Below the pieces are notes generated by a model that had not been told where the DNA came from, did no database searches, and saw nothing but the letters and a program-made list of their open reading frames with translations. DNA of 64,000 nt from Prillingera fragicola (Eukaryota; Basidiomycota; Tremellomycetes; Trichosporonales; Trichosporonaceae), in NCBI GenBank assembly GCA_002335605.1, contig BEDY01000004.1, forward strand, positions 930,001 through 994,000. The letters are read 5' to 3'. Of this stretch, positions 22,251 to 33,238 are shown piece by piece (positions within the stretch are counted from its first letter, which is position 1; every line of letters starts with the position of its first letter). Both the position numbers and the translations under genes were made by a program.

Positions 22251-24827
22251 TTAAGCGACTATGCGCTCGCGCTTCGACCCGCGGCCCGATGACTCGCGAG
22301 ACTGGGACCGCGGCATGTTCATGTTCTGGTACGACGGGCGACGGGAAGGCGTAGGTGATGGATGGGTGCGCGTGAGTTTCTCCAGCGCCCGGGCTCTGGC
22401 GGCCTGGATGGCGGCCGCTTCCTCTTGGGCCGCGAGGGCCTCGAGCGACACGCGTGGGGAGAGCGTGCGAGCCGCCTGTCCTCCCCAGGAGACGGGCGGT
22501 CGTACAACATTCGCGGGCCTGTTGGCGGGTGGCACAGAGTGGAATGTCGAGAGCCACTCGGAGGCTTTGGGGACAGAGGACGGCTGCATGTTGTGGTTGC
22601 TGTTGCGCCTCTCGCCGCTGCCTGTGGACTTGGTCCGTGACGAGGTGCCGGAGTCGCTTCCGTGGTGGGGGGACTGACGCGACGATGGTCTGGAGGAGGG
22701 TGAGGGGTAGTGCGTGCCACCGTTGGTGAGGCGGTCCACTGCGCGTGTAGCCGGAGACTGGCCGGGAGAAAGATGCAGGCTGCTGCTGTCATTTGACAAC
22801 CGGTTTGAACCACGCATGACAGATGACTGGGCGGGCGAAGGGTAGTGGACGCCACCGTTCGACAGGAGGTCTGGAGCGCGCATGCCCGGAGACGACTGCA
22901 CGCTGGGAAGACCAGAGACGGGATTAGAGTAGCGTACGTTGGGCGGCGGCTTCTGATGCGCGGCATCGTAAGCGAGCTGAGGCGTACTACGCTGGGAGCG
23001 GGGACCCTGGTTCGGCGTGGAGGGGTGGTTGAGGATGCCGCTGCCGCGACTGGCCTGTGGCACCGCCGACGTCGAGTTGCGGCGGTCATGATCGCGGGAA
23101 GGAGTCTGAGGCTCCTTTGACGTTGGGAAAGGTGTGACGAAGCTGGTCGGAGGTGGGTCCGTGGGTTTAACGCGTGCGTAGTCCCCGGCCTTGACAGGAG
23201 CGGGTTCGGCAGTCTTGACGGGAGCGGGAGCTACAGCTCTGACAGGAGGGTCAAACGCTTTGGCAGGATGCGACGAGGAAAGCGCACGCGAGACGGCGGA
23301 GAAGAGCCCAGAGCGAGGTTTGTCTGCTGTAGCCGAGTCTGAAAACACTTTGCGCGTCTGGGTGGATAGAGGAGCGGCAGTAGTAGCTGAAGCCTTGGTC
23401 GGTGTGTCGGCGAGAATGTGGCTGCCTGTCGACACGCTTCTTGATGGAGGCACGACAGAGCCACTGACTCTCTTGAGGCTTCCGGCAATCTGCTCGGGCG
23501 ATGCAACCTTAGTGTGCGACCCACAGCTCTCGCCAGTTGAGTGGCCTTCCTCCGACTTGCTGCGCTGCGACCCGCGGTTGCTCTTGGACCTCTCCGGCGA
23601 GACGTGGTGCGAGCTCTCCTGTTCCTTGACGCGTATAATGGTGACCCTGTCCCTCTGCTGCTTGCTCATGACCTTGGTTGTGTCCTCCCAAATGGCCACA
23701 AACTTCTCAAACTCTTCCTTGAAGACGGCGTGCGCATCAGTGCTCTTTTTGGCTGGCGAGCGGGGTCCCGCGTGTCGCTCGATTTTGATCTGAATGTGGA
23801 GGTCTATGAGCTCCTTGTTCACAGCGTGATTTGTGCTGGTGATTATACTGCTGCTAGTGTTTTGTGTGGCAGTGTCGTTGGTCGTGTCGTTTGTACAGTT
23901 CGGGCAAGTGCAGTTTGGGCAAGCGTTCGGATTTTGTTCGCCACCGATCATCTGGACGATCATGGAGCACGCACGTCGAAAACGTTCCAGTTCACGCTTC
24001 CTTGCTGGCGAGCCCGGAGCACACGAGTCAGAGAGGGCAAAGATGTACCGCGCAAGCTCGGTGTTTGGGCCGAGGGGAAGAGTGAGCGCGCGAGGGAGGA
24101 GGCGGGCACCATCCGGCCCGAGCGGGACGTGAATCTTGGCCGCCTGCGAGAGCAAATGACGCGAGAGGTTGAGGTACTGCGGTTGGCCTATCGCGACAGT
24201 GAGGGGCCTCAGAGGTGCGAGAAGTGAGCAATGAGAGCCTGTGCAGGTCACATCCTGCCTAGGGCGAATGGCAAGCGTGTGCATTGCTGGGAACGGCGAC
24301 GACACGTCCATGGTGCACATACCGTCGCACTCGCCGTCTCCGACCTCGCAGCTATCGCATGGTTGTGGAGGTGTTAATCCAGCCGTAGACACTGCACAGT
24401 CCTCCAGGTCATGTCCGTCGATAGTGAGCCACTGTACGTGCGCAAATAACGGATTAGGGCGGCCGTAGTCGACGAGCACGGGCCGCTGTGCCTCGTAGTC
24501 AATGTTCAGGCGCTGGTACAGTTTGCTGCCAGCAACATGGTAAAGGGCCTTGCAAGTTTTGAGGAGAGCGACTAGATTTGCCGGGTGGTTGACGTGGGCG
24601 ATAAGGCGAGGGAGAATGGAGGGATGGAGGAACCGTGAGGCCAGAGGTGCGGGGGGCTCGTCGTGGTGCGGCGGTTCTGAAGACTCGGCTGCTGGGGACA
24701 AGGGTGGTTCTGGCCGAGGATGTGAGTCTGGCCGCCGTATAAAGTTGGCTTCTGGGGTATACGGTAGTGGGACGGAGAACGTGGGCGGGTGAATGTCTTG
24801 AATGGGTGACTGGATGGCAGTAGTCAT
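22251..24827 (-). CDS. Large Ser/Pro-rich protein with N-terminal F-box-like motif
   Basis: Single exon, 858 aa. At about residues 66-105 an F-box-like helix set reads LHPSILPRLIAHVNHPANL, then LLKTCKALYHVAGSKLYQRL, resembling the motif of the smaller F-box-like genes in this window. A middle section of about 200 residues is ordered-looking and includes cysteine pairs (CPNC twice, near a Thr/Asn-rich run). The last 400 residues are Ser/Pro-rich and disordered, with about three copies of a unit containing NGG.HYPSP. Near the end is an Ala/Glu-rich helix. F-box proteins recruit substrates to SCF ubiquitin ligases; the substrate is unknown. Confidence 0.7.
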   Translation of the reverse strand: MTTAIQSPIQDIHPPTFSVPLPYTPEANFIRRPDSHPRPEPPLSPAAESSEPPHHDEPPAPLASRFLHPSILPRLIAHVNHPANLVALLKTCKALYHVAGSKLYQRLNIDYEAQRPVLVDYGRPNPLFAHVQWLTIDGHDLEDCAVSTAGLTPPQPCDSCEVGDGECDGMCTMDVSSPFPAMHTLAIRPRQDVTCTGSHCSLLAPLRPLTVAIGQPQYLNLSRHLLSQAAKIHVPLGPDGARLLPRALTLPLGPNTELARYIFALSDSCAPGSPARKRELERFRRACSMIVQMIGGEQNPNACPNCTCPNCTNDTTNDTATQNTSSSIITSTNHAVNKELIDLHIQIKIERHAGPRSPAKKSTDAHAVFKEEFEKFVAIWEDTTKVMSKQQRDRVTIIRVKEQESSHHVSPERSKSNRGSQRSKSEEGHSTGESCGSHTKVASPEQIAGSLKRVSGSVVPPSRSVSTGSHILADTPTKASATTAAPLSTQTRKVFSDSATADKPRSGLFSAVSRALSSSHPAKAFDPPVRAVAPAPVKTAEPAPVKAGDYARVKPTDPPPTSFVTPFPTSKEPQTPSRDHDRRNSTSAVPQASRGSGILNHPSTPNQGPRSQRSTPQLAYDAAHQKPPPNVRYSNPVSGLPSVQSSPGMRAPDLLSNGGVHYPSPAQSSVMRGSNRLSNDSSSLHLSPGQSPATRAVDRLTNGGTHYPSPSSRPSSRQSPHHGSDSGTSSRTKSTGSGERRNSNHNMQPSSVPKASEWLSTFHSVPPANRPANVVRPPVSWGGQAARTLSPRVSLEALAAQEEAAAIQAARARALEKLTRTHPSPTPSRRPSYQNMNMPRSQSRESSGRGSKRERIVA

Positions 24828-25198
24828 GATGACCGCCCAGGTGGGAGAGGTGAATGAGAGCAGTAGTCTTGTTGAGCAAGAATGAGAGGAATGTGGTGAT
24901 GATCAGACACAGACACACAGTTCCAAACAATCCCCCTTCATATGAAAGCGTCCGTTCTTCGCTTGCACATGGCCACGCGCTGCCTGGCTTACAACACATG
25001 AGAGTAGTAATCGAACGAGGCGCAGTGGGGAGGAAGCAGAGGTACAATGCACAGGCCACTGATCCCTGCAACAACAACGCCAACTGCCACATTGGGACTG
25101 CATCCTGTCCACCAGGGGAAGCAACGGGCACCTCCACCGGCATTTGATCCGGTCTTCTGGGTTCATCCACTCCTTGCTCTTGCATACATTCAACCCCC
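24828..25198. other. Divergent intergenic region
   Basis: 371 bp between the F-box-like gene and the PhyH-family gene, presumably with both promoters. No clear element recognised. Confidence 0.55.
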
Positions 25199-26523
25199 AT
25201 GACGCTTCTCTCCCCAACACAGCTTGAACAATGGCACGACGACGGGTAAGTTGCAGGCATACACACTACTCGGGACAGGAGCGCCTGTCCCACAATGCCC
25301 CTACAGGGCGAGAGCGACAAGGGAAGCCGGCCGGACGACTAATGTCACGCAGCTACCTAGTCATTCCAGACTTCTTTACCGCCAGCGAGACGGATGAAAT
25401 GCTTGCCCGCACGCACGAACTCCTCAACAACTTTAAGATTGAGGGGCATCCGTTGACAGCATTCAAAACCGAGGCCGATGGCGAGCACATTGGAGACGAG
25501 TACTTTCTGGGGTCGGGCGACAAGGTGAGCAGGTGGCGCCGAAAGCTGTCTCCGGCAACAGTGCCTGTAACGCTCGGGGTATAATGAACTGGCCATCAGG
25601 CCTTGATAGGTTCAACACAACTGTGCCAAGAGGTCTGTAGATCACTTACTGACCACAACGTCCAGGTGCGATACTTTCTCGAGCCCTCGGCGCTCACCCC
25701 GGCAACGGAATCGGCTCCAGCCAAGCTCAATGTCCCCGCTGCCCGGAGTGTCAACAAGATTGGCCATGCCTTGGGTGTCCTCGATCCGGTGTTCCGCAAG
25801 CACACCCTCGAGAGCGACAAGGTGCGCTCCGTGGCTAAAGCCCTCGGAGCTCACAAGAGCCCAAGGGTGTTGCAGAGCATGGTGATCTGCAAGCAACCAA
25901 AGATCGGGGGACAGGGTGAGTGCCAGTGTCCGAGCTACCCACCTCTTGCGTAGCCGCCAGTACGAGAGGGGCGCGAGATGTCGCCTGGGTACGCGACGGC
26001 GCGAGAGGCGAGGACTGAAGGAGAGACCAGTGCTGAACCTCCAGTCCCATCTCACAACGACTCGACATTTCTGTACACAAACCCACCAAGCGCCATCGGC
26101 TGCTGGGTGGCATTGGAACAGTGCACGCCCGAGAATGGCTGCCTGTCTTTTCTCCCCGGATCTCACAAGAACGTGAGGATCAGCTCACGCTTTGTCCGCG
26201 CTGCCGGTGGCGGTACGACCTTTGAGGATATCCCCGGAGTCGAACCGAATGAGGAGAAGTGGGATGAGCTTGAGGGATGGAAGGAGGCTCCGTGTGGGCC
26301 TGGGACGCTAGTGTTAATTCATGGTGAGTAGACGGGCGACGACATTGCGAGTGCGGTTGCTAACAGCGTAGGCTCTGTCATGCACCGCTCCCCGCCTAAT
26401 CCGTCCGACAAGACACGCATGATCTACACGTTCCACATGATTGAAGGTGCCAACGGGGTCGAGTACGACAAGAAGAACTGGCTGCAGCCGACGGAGGAGA
26501 TGCCATTTGCCAAGTTGTTCTAA
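25199..26523 (+). CDS. Phytanoyl-CoA dioxygenase (PhyH) family oxygenase, PHYHD1-like
   Basis: Non-haem Fe(II)/2-oxoglutarate oxygenase. Five exons: 25199-25245, 25353-25524, 25666-25915, 26045-26323 and 26372-26523 (introns 107, 141, 129 and 48 nt); 299 aa, close to human PHYHD1. It begins MTLLSPTQLEQWHDDGYLVI, the usual N-terminal helix of the family. The iron ligands are His160 and Asp162 (VPSHNDSTF) and the distal His254 (SVMHRSPPN). CWVALEQCTPENGCLSFLPG is the typical central strand pair. All metal ligands are present, so it should be active. The substrate cannot be read from sequence. Confidence 0.9.
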
Positions 26524-26619
26524 GAGTGTTAATTAGCATTAATATCCTACGACTGCAGACGTTAGTTCCTGTTGTCCCTGTAAGCCGTCCTGTATTCTGC
26601 TTGCATTCTATGTCTATCT

Positions 26620-28406
26620 CTAGTCTCCGCCAGCATCAACGACCTCGACGTTGGCGCGCTTGAGCACATCCTCCGCCCGCAGAGCGTACAGCTCATCCAG
26701 GAGGGCAGCACGGAACGTGCCGGGCCCACGCACATCGGGGCGCGCCGCCGCGACCTCGGCAGCAATGTTGAACACGAGCACACCCGCAAGGGCACCCACG
26801 AGCATGTCGCCCTGCACAAGCTGGCTGGCATCCTCCCACGCCTCGTTGTCAGCGAGGTACGCCAGGCGCGCGGCTGCGCAAAAGGTCGCAACGAGCGTGC
26901 CGGTCATGCAGCCCGAGCCGGTGATGACGCCCAGGAGCTCGTGCCCGTTGGCGGCGCGGAGGACGACGTCGCCGTCCGAGATGTAGTCTTCTTTGCCCGT
27001 GAGGACGACGACGGCGGCACGCTCGCGAGCCAGAGTCTTGACGACCTTTGCGGGGTCGGCAAAGCCCGAGCCGACAGAGTCCACGCCACGCGTCGCGACT
27101 TCCTTGTTGCGCGCCAGGGCGGCAATCTCGGCGGCATTGCCCTTGATAACGGTCGGCTGCCAGTGTGAGAGCAGCTGCTTGCTCGTATCGCGCCTGTAGG
27201 TGGTTGCGCCGACGGCCACGGGGTCAAAGACCAGCGGCTTGCGGTTGACATTGGCCTGACGGCCAGCAACGAGCATACCTTCCCTGTCGGTTATAGTGCC
27301 AAAGTTGACGAGCAGCGAGCCGATTGCAGGGGACAGGTCGGCAACGTCAGAGGGGTTGGTGGCCATGATAGGCGAGGCACCAACGGCGAGGGTCGCGTTG
27401 GCGCTGTCGTTAATGACGACGTTGTTGGTGATCTGGTGCACGAGGGGAGTCTTTTCGCGGACAACAGCCATGAGAGCGGCAGCGGCCTTGGCGAGTGCGT
27501 CAACGGTACGGGGGGTCGAAGTCGGGGCACCGAGAACAGTTAGCTTGGTAGAGGTGGTGCTGCGAGCCCGCTTGAAGCTGTCAACCTGCTCCCGGAGACC
27601 GCGGGCAGCCTTGGCAGGGTCTTGCTTTCCAACAATAGCTGAAATGACTGCCACGCCGTCAAGGTGGTTGCGCGCCTTGGGGCTGACAGATGCGTGCAGC
27701 AGCTGCGGAACGTTTGGAGGATGGATTCCGCCTGGCATCAGTTGTGGCTCCAACCCTCGACTCACCAATGGCGACAGTCTGCACACCCGAGCCTGCCAAC
27801 ACATCGAGAACACGCCCGACGCCATCCGGGCCCAACTTGATCTTCTTGCTCACGTCCTTGCTGCCGGTGTCCCAGACAGCGCCGATACCGACATAGTCGG
27901 CACCAGCAGCGACGGCAGCCTGCGCCTCGTCCTCGTTTCCGACACTGAGGCCAAGCACGGCGTCGGGGCCAACGAGCTTGCGCGCATCCTCAAGGGGCAT
28001 GTCACTCTGTCCCACATGCAAGCCTGCACACTTGACAGCCAGAAAGACATCAATGCGGTCGTTGATGAACAATGGCACGTTGTACTTGTCGGTGATCTCC
28101 TTTGTGCGACGAGCAATCTCGACAAACTGCACCGTTGTCAGAGACATTCGTGCAGCTGCAGCACCACACGTACCTCTCCAGTGTCAACATCCTTTTCGCG
28201 AACCTGTACCGCAGTGACACCACCCTGGAGTGACTACTCTGTTAGCTAAGCCAAAGGGGTCAACGCACCTCCTCGAGAGATTCGTAGTAGTCCTGGTAGT
28301 GTCAGCTGCCATTCTCTGTCTGGAGGAGGTGACACACCTTGCCCTCAGGCAAGAGCTCTCGTCCCGTCACGAGGTAGAGCGAGTAGTCAATCTCTGGCCG
28401 GGTCAT
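26620..28406 (-). CDS. THI6: Bifunctional thiamine-phosphate synthase/hydroxyethylthiazole kinase (Thi6)
   Basis: Joins HMP-PP and HET-P to thiamine phosphate and phosphorylates the thiazole. Exons 28338-28406, 28269-28292 (24 nt), 28174-28224 (51 nt), 27766-28126 and 26620-27731 (introns 45, 44, 47 and 34 nt); 538 aa, the yeast length. The N-terminal ThiE/TenI barrel starts MTRPEIDYSLYLVTGRELLP, has GGVTAVQVREKD split across the tiny exons, then GADYVGIGAVWDTGSKDV. The C-terminal ThiM kinase has TPLVHQITNNVVINDSAN and GSGCMTGTLVATFCAA. The ATG at 28147 is inside an intron and is not the start. I see no TPP riboswitch in the introns or leader. Confidence 0.95.
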
Positions 28407-28703
28407 TCTCTGAAGATGTGTTTTGGAAGAGAACAGAATTGTTGCCCCAACCAACTCATCGGCTATTGCATCATGGATCTCAAGATATCGGTGTCAGCGG
28501 AAGCAAAATTATCGGCCTTCCGCTATTTGGTTCTCAGCCTGGACTTTCTCCCGAGCCGATTCCGCTGGTCATGCTGTGACCCAATGAGACAATGAAGATG
28601 CTTAATGCATTTGGTTATTTTGGGATGTGGCTAAGAGATGCTAAGATTACTGGTCCCATTCGGTTTTTTTGATCATGAGTCATTTCGTTCATGGGGAAGC
28701 AGC

Positions 28704-31700
28704 TTAGAAGCGGTTTCCCTGGCGGCTGACGATGGAGAGAATCGCCTCCTTGGCCTGGAGGACACTCTCCTCGTCACCAGTGATCGTGATGAGGTCGTCG
28801 CCCTTACCGACGGTAATGTCAGCGCCAGTCTCGGCACGGAGACGGCTGATAGTGGCGCCCTTGGAACCGATAATGCGGGGGAAGGCCGAGCGGGGGAGGC
28901 CAGTGAGGAGACCAACGTGGGTGGCAGCACTGGCCGCCTCGACGGCCTGGTCGAGAATGGCAACAGCGCGGTCAAGGTCCTCCTCCTTGGCGCGGACAGT
29001 CCAGTCGAGGGAGCCCTCATCGGCACCCTCGCAGTTGGGGCGGAGCTCCCACTCGCCCTCAACAGCCTCCTCGTCGTCACCACCGTCGAGGTCGATGCGG
29101 GCAGTCTTGGCCGCAAGGTCGTTGCCGTTGCCGCCAGTGGGACGGGCGTGGACAGGCTTGGGGGGAGCAGGGGTGGGGATGTTGATGTAGCCACCAACGG
29201 AGCGGATCTGGCGAATGAGGTTCTGCTGGTCGGCGACGGCGTGGTAGTACTTGGTGGGGATCGAGACGGTGCGCGAGGCGAGGTCGGCACCACCACGGCC
29301 ACCGCGGTGCTCACGGGGACCACGCTCGGGAGGAGCGATCTGGAGGAGCTCGGCTGCCTTGGCGACAGCCTCCTTGGTTCCGCTGACCTTGACAATGTCG
29401 GCGGGGTCGGCATCGGCGACCTCGTCCTGGTTCTCAATGTCACCGGCCGAGTTGTACTGCCTCGAGCCAGGGAAGTGGACAGTGGTGTCGGTCTTGCGCT
29501 GGAGGTCCTGGAGAGCCGAGCCACCGCGGCCAATCTTGGACGCGTGCTGCGAGGCTGGGACAACAACACCGTGCGTGACAGTCTCCTTGAGCACCGACAC
29601 GAGCTTCTCAAACTCGGCCTCGATCTTCTTGACAATCTTGGCGTCGCCGCGGAGGCGGACCTGGTCGGTCTTCTCGTCGCCCTGGCGGGGGAAGGTAACA
29701 AGGCCAGCCTGCTTGAAGGCCTCCTCGGGACCACCGCAAGCAGTGATGAGGTCACGAAGCTTCTGGCCACCCTGGCCAATGAGAGTGCGGTGGTACTTGG
29801 GGTCAATGGTCATGTTGATCGTGATCTCGTCACCAAACTGCTCGACAATGGCCAGGACAGCGGCCTTGGCGGCCGTAATGGCCTTCTTGTCACCGCGGAC
29901 GGTGACAGTGGTCTTGCCGTCGTCCGATCCAGCCTTGTCAATGTCAATCTGGGCGCCAGTGTCGTCCTTGATGCCGTTGATGGTCGCACCCGACTTGCCG
30001 ACGAGAATACCGACAGCCTTGGAGGGAACAGTGAACGAAGCCTGCTGGCGCGACTCGGACTCGAAAGCAGCAGCCTCGAGGAGCTCAGCCTTGGCAGCAG
30101 CGACGCCCTTCTTGCCACCACGGATCGAGACCTCATCCGACTTCTCCTTGCCGTCCTTGTTGTCCTTGGGGAACGACAGCTTCACGCCGTACTTCTCCTC
30201 GAGGCGGATGGCGTACTTGCCACCCGAGCCGATGAGGGCAGGCTGGATCTCACGCTTGATCTTGACAATCTCCGAAGTCTCGTCCTCGAGCTTCTCAATC
30301 TGGGCATGGATGCGGCGCTTGGCCTCCTCGACAGCCTCCTTGCGGCCAACAATCTTGCAGTGCGCCATGGGCTTCTTGCCCTTCTGCGTCTCGGCAGCGT
30401 CGTCAAAGTCGACCTTGACGCCGAGCGACTCGCGGAGCTTGTTGATGGCAGAGCCGGCCTGACCGACAAGGTGAGGAACGTACTTCTTGTCAACATCAAA
30501 CTCGGTGGTGAAGCCGTTGATAATGTCGTCGTTCTTGGCATCCTCGACAATCTGCTTGATCTGGCCAACGACACGGTCAACCTCGGAAGAGGGGCCACGA
30601 ACGACAACAGTGTCCTCGGAGCCCTCGGTAGCCTTGCCGTTCTTGCCTGAGCCAGAACCGACGCGAACGGTAACGAGCTCGTCCTCGCCAATGAGAGCGT
30701 TCAGAACAGTGCCCGACTTGCCAATGATGGCGCGATGCCACTTCTGCTCAACCTCAAGAGTCTCAGTCTTGACATCGGCAGCGCTCTTGGCAAGCTCCTG
30801 AAGGGCGGTGGCGGCAGCCCCGACAAGCTCCTTGAGCTTTGAGTCGCGAGCCTTCTTCTCAGTGGGAAGCTCCGAGCCAGTGTACACGAGGGTGACCTCG
30901 GATGAGTCGTCATCGGCAGGGGGGAAGACAGTAGTGACCTTGTTGGTGCTCTCAAACTGGGCAATCTTGGTGCCCTTCTTGCCGATGAGGAGGCTGTGGA
31001 CAGCGGGATCAATCTCGATAGTGGTCATGGCGGCAACGGGCACGGCCTTGACAGCAGCAACGACCTCGTCACGAGCCTTCTGAACAGCGGCCTGGTCCTC
31101 GCCAACAACCTCAATGACAACCTTGCCGGTGGCGATAGCGGCGGCGCGAGGAGCGTACACGTTGACACCCTTGTGAGCATCGGCCATAGCACGGAGACGC
31201 GATGAACGCTGGAGGAAGCGGGCAACCTTGGTAGCGTGAGGGACGGCGTCCGAGGCAGTGACACGAGCGAGAGCGACGACATCAACGGCCTCAACGGCGA
31301 TAGCGCCAGCCTTGGACATGGCAAGCTCAATAGCCTTGAGAAGACCACTCTGAGGACCGCGCATCATGACCTGCTCGTTCGAGTCTGAGGCGGGAGGAAG
31401 GTCGATGATGCACTCAGTCTTCTCAAGAATGTCGTCGGCAGCGTCACCAATGAGGAAACGGTGCTGGCGTTTGGGGACAACGATACCAAACTCCTTGAGG
31501 TTGCCAACGAGGTCCTCGTACTGGCGGTGGATGGCATCGACAACAGCCTTGACCTTCTCCTTGTTACCCTTGACCTTGATCGAGAGGTCACGCTCCTTGG
31601 GAGCAGCCTCCTCGTCATCCTCGTCCGACTGGATAGCCTTCCAGACAGCGGGGGGAGGAACGTGGACCTTGACCTCGCCAGCACCCTCCTCCTCCTCGAG

Positions 31701-32641
31701 CCTGCGGGCGTTGGCGCCGCGGGCACCAGCAATGAAGGGGTAGTAGGTAGAAGGAATGTCCTTGATCGATGTCGACGACTGCGAGACCTTGTGCGAGATG
31801 AGACCAAGAAGGCGAGTGCGTGCGTCGGCAGCGGCAGCAGAGGTACCCGAGATGGTGATGGTCACCTGGGGCTCCTCGGGCTCGTCATCCGAGTCGTCGC
31901 CATCGGCGCCATCACGGGGCTCAAATGCAGGCAGAGAGTCGCGGCGGGGAATGTCAATCTTGGTAGCAGTGGCGTCGGTGATCGACTTGAGAGTCGCGCC
32001 CTTGGGACCGATGATAGTGCCAATAGTAGAAATAGGAATCTCAACCTCGAGAACAACCGGCTTGCTGAGGCCACGCTCAATGAGCTGGCGGGCAAGCGCG
32101 AGGCGCTTGGGGTCCGAAGCCTTGATGTGGAACTGCTTGAGACCAGTGCTCATCTGAGTGCTCGACTCGACAACGGCGCCAGTCTGGTCGTGCACCTTCT
32201 TCATAGTGTCTTGAGCCTGCTGGCCAGTAGCGACCTCGTTGGCAGGGATAGAAAAAGTCTCGATGAACGGGTGCGATGCGGCGGTAGCGTGACCAGCGCG
32301 GCCAAGGCCGCCGACAGCAGTGGCCTTCTTAGCGGCGCCAGCCTTAACAGTAGCAGGCTTGGAGGCCCATGCCGAGATGGCAGGCTTGGTAATGTTGACG
32401 GGGGCAGCAGCCGAAGCGCCGAGCGAGGGGAAGGCCTCCTCGGACGAGTCGACACCGTTCGAAGGACCGGGGGCAGCGGCAGCTGCCTTGGGAGCGGGAC
32501 GAGCGGGCGAAGCACCACCAAGGGTGGGGAACGGGTCCGGAGCACCCTCGAGCTGGTGGCGCTGTACAATGTTAGGGGACGGTGTTGTGTTTACGTCGGC
32601 CCGCGACTTACCTTCTGGAGTTCAGCAGCGGAAAGAGCCAT
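28704..32641 (-). CDS. SCP160: Vigilin-type multi-KH RNA-binding protein (Scp160)
   Basis: Exons 32612-32641 (30 nt) and 28704-32561 with a 50-nt intron; 1,295 aa. After an Ala/Pro-rich N-terminus of about 120 residues there are about 13 KH repeats. Clear GxxG loops appear in IIGPKGATL, LLIGKKGTKI, AIIGKSGTVL, LVGQAGSAI, ALIGSGGKYA, ILVGKSGATI, TLIGQGGQKL, KIGRGGSAL and RIIGSKGATI; three or four repeats have degenerate loops. Vigilins bind many mRNAs and associate with ER-bound ribosomes. Strong codon bias suggests high expression. Long open frames on the opposite strand are shadows of this bias. Its promoter is shared with HEM12. Confidence 0.94.
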
Positions 32642-33238
32642 GTTGAGTGTTGCCGGCGAGTAGCGGTGTAGCGGGAAAGCCAAAGACGAGAGGACCGACG
32701 GGAGACGGGGTGAGGACCGGCAGGTACTGGGTAGTCCTGTAGAAGAGATACTTGGGGCGATAGTCTTGAAGAACGAGTGGGCAAAGGAGGAAGGCGATGG
32801 AAGACACCGGCCGGGGTGTGATGCTGGCGGCCAGGGATTCCGGCCACCATCAGCAGCGCCAGCCTGGCTGTGTGGGCCAGCCTGGTCTTCGCACCACTGC
32901 GCCCTCCACATGCACCGTGTGGTCGAGTCGCGTGGCGCAAGACTGTCTGGGCTGGGCTGGGCCACGGGGGTATTTTAACGTTGGTAGGTTCATCATCCGG
33001 GCAATCCGTCATTTCAACCGGGCCCGATGATGCCAGGTCGTTTTAGGAGCAAGTCTTTCTGCCTTTCTCTCTTGCACTATCAACTAAAAAGCAATCTCGA
33101 GTGCCTTTCGCTCTCGTTCAGCGCGTTTCTTCTAGTTTTGAGACTTTCTCCAGCCACTGCTGGATCTCCAAACTGCTTTTCCCTCTCGGTTCCCTCGACC
33201 TTGCACGTTGCTTTCTTCCCCAGCCTCTGTCGCCCACA
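32642..33238. other. Divergent intergenic region SCP160/HEM12
   Basis: 597 bp. C/T-rich leaders flank a GC-rich centre. Nothing else recognised. Confidence 0.55.

Noticed and set aside
24499..25320. 273-codon minus-strand frame
   Set aside because: Runs through a promoter and the first PhyH exon and into the F-box-like gene in another frame; Ser/Pro/Arg composition without domains.
27659..28147. ATG at 28147 as the start of a separate thiamine phosphate synthase gene
   Set aside because: It lies within an intron. Upstream exons supply the N-terminal strand and the VQVREKD motif, and downstream splicing joins the kinase half.
28638..30650. 670-codon open frame on the plus strand over SCP160
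   Set aside because: Exact antisense of a codon-biased KH-repeat gene; Leu/Gly/Asp-rich with no domain. The KH reading on the minus strand is unambiguous.
31461..32663. 400-codon plus-strand frame over the 5' part of SCP160
   Set aside because: Same antisense effect of strong codon bias; no start context or motif.
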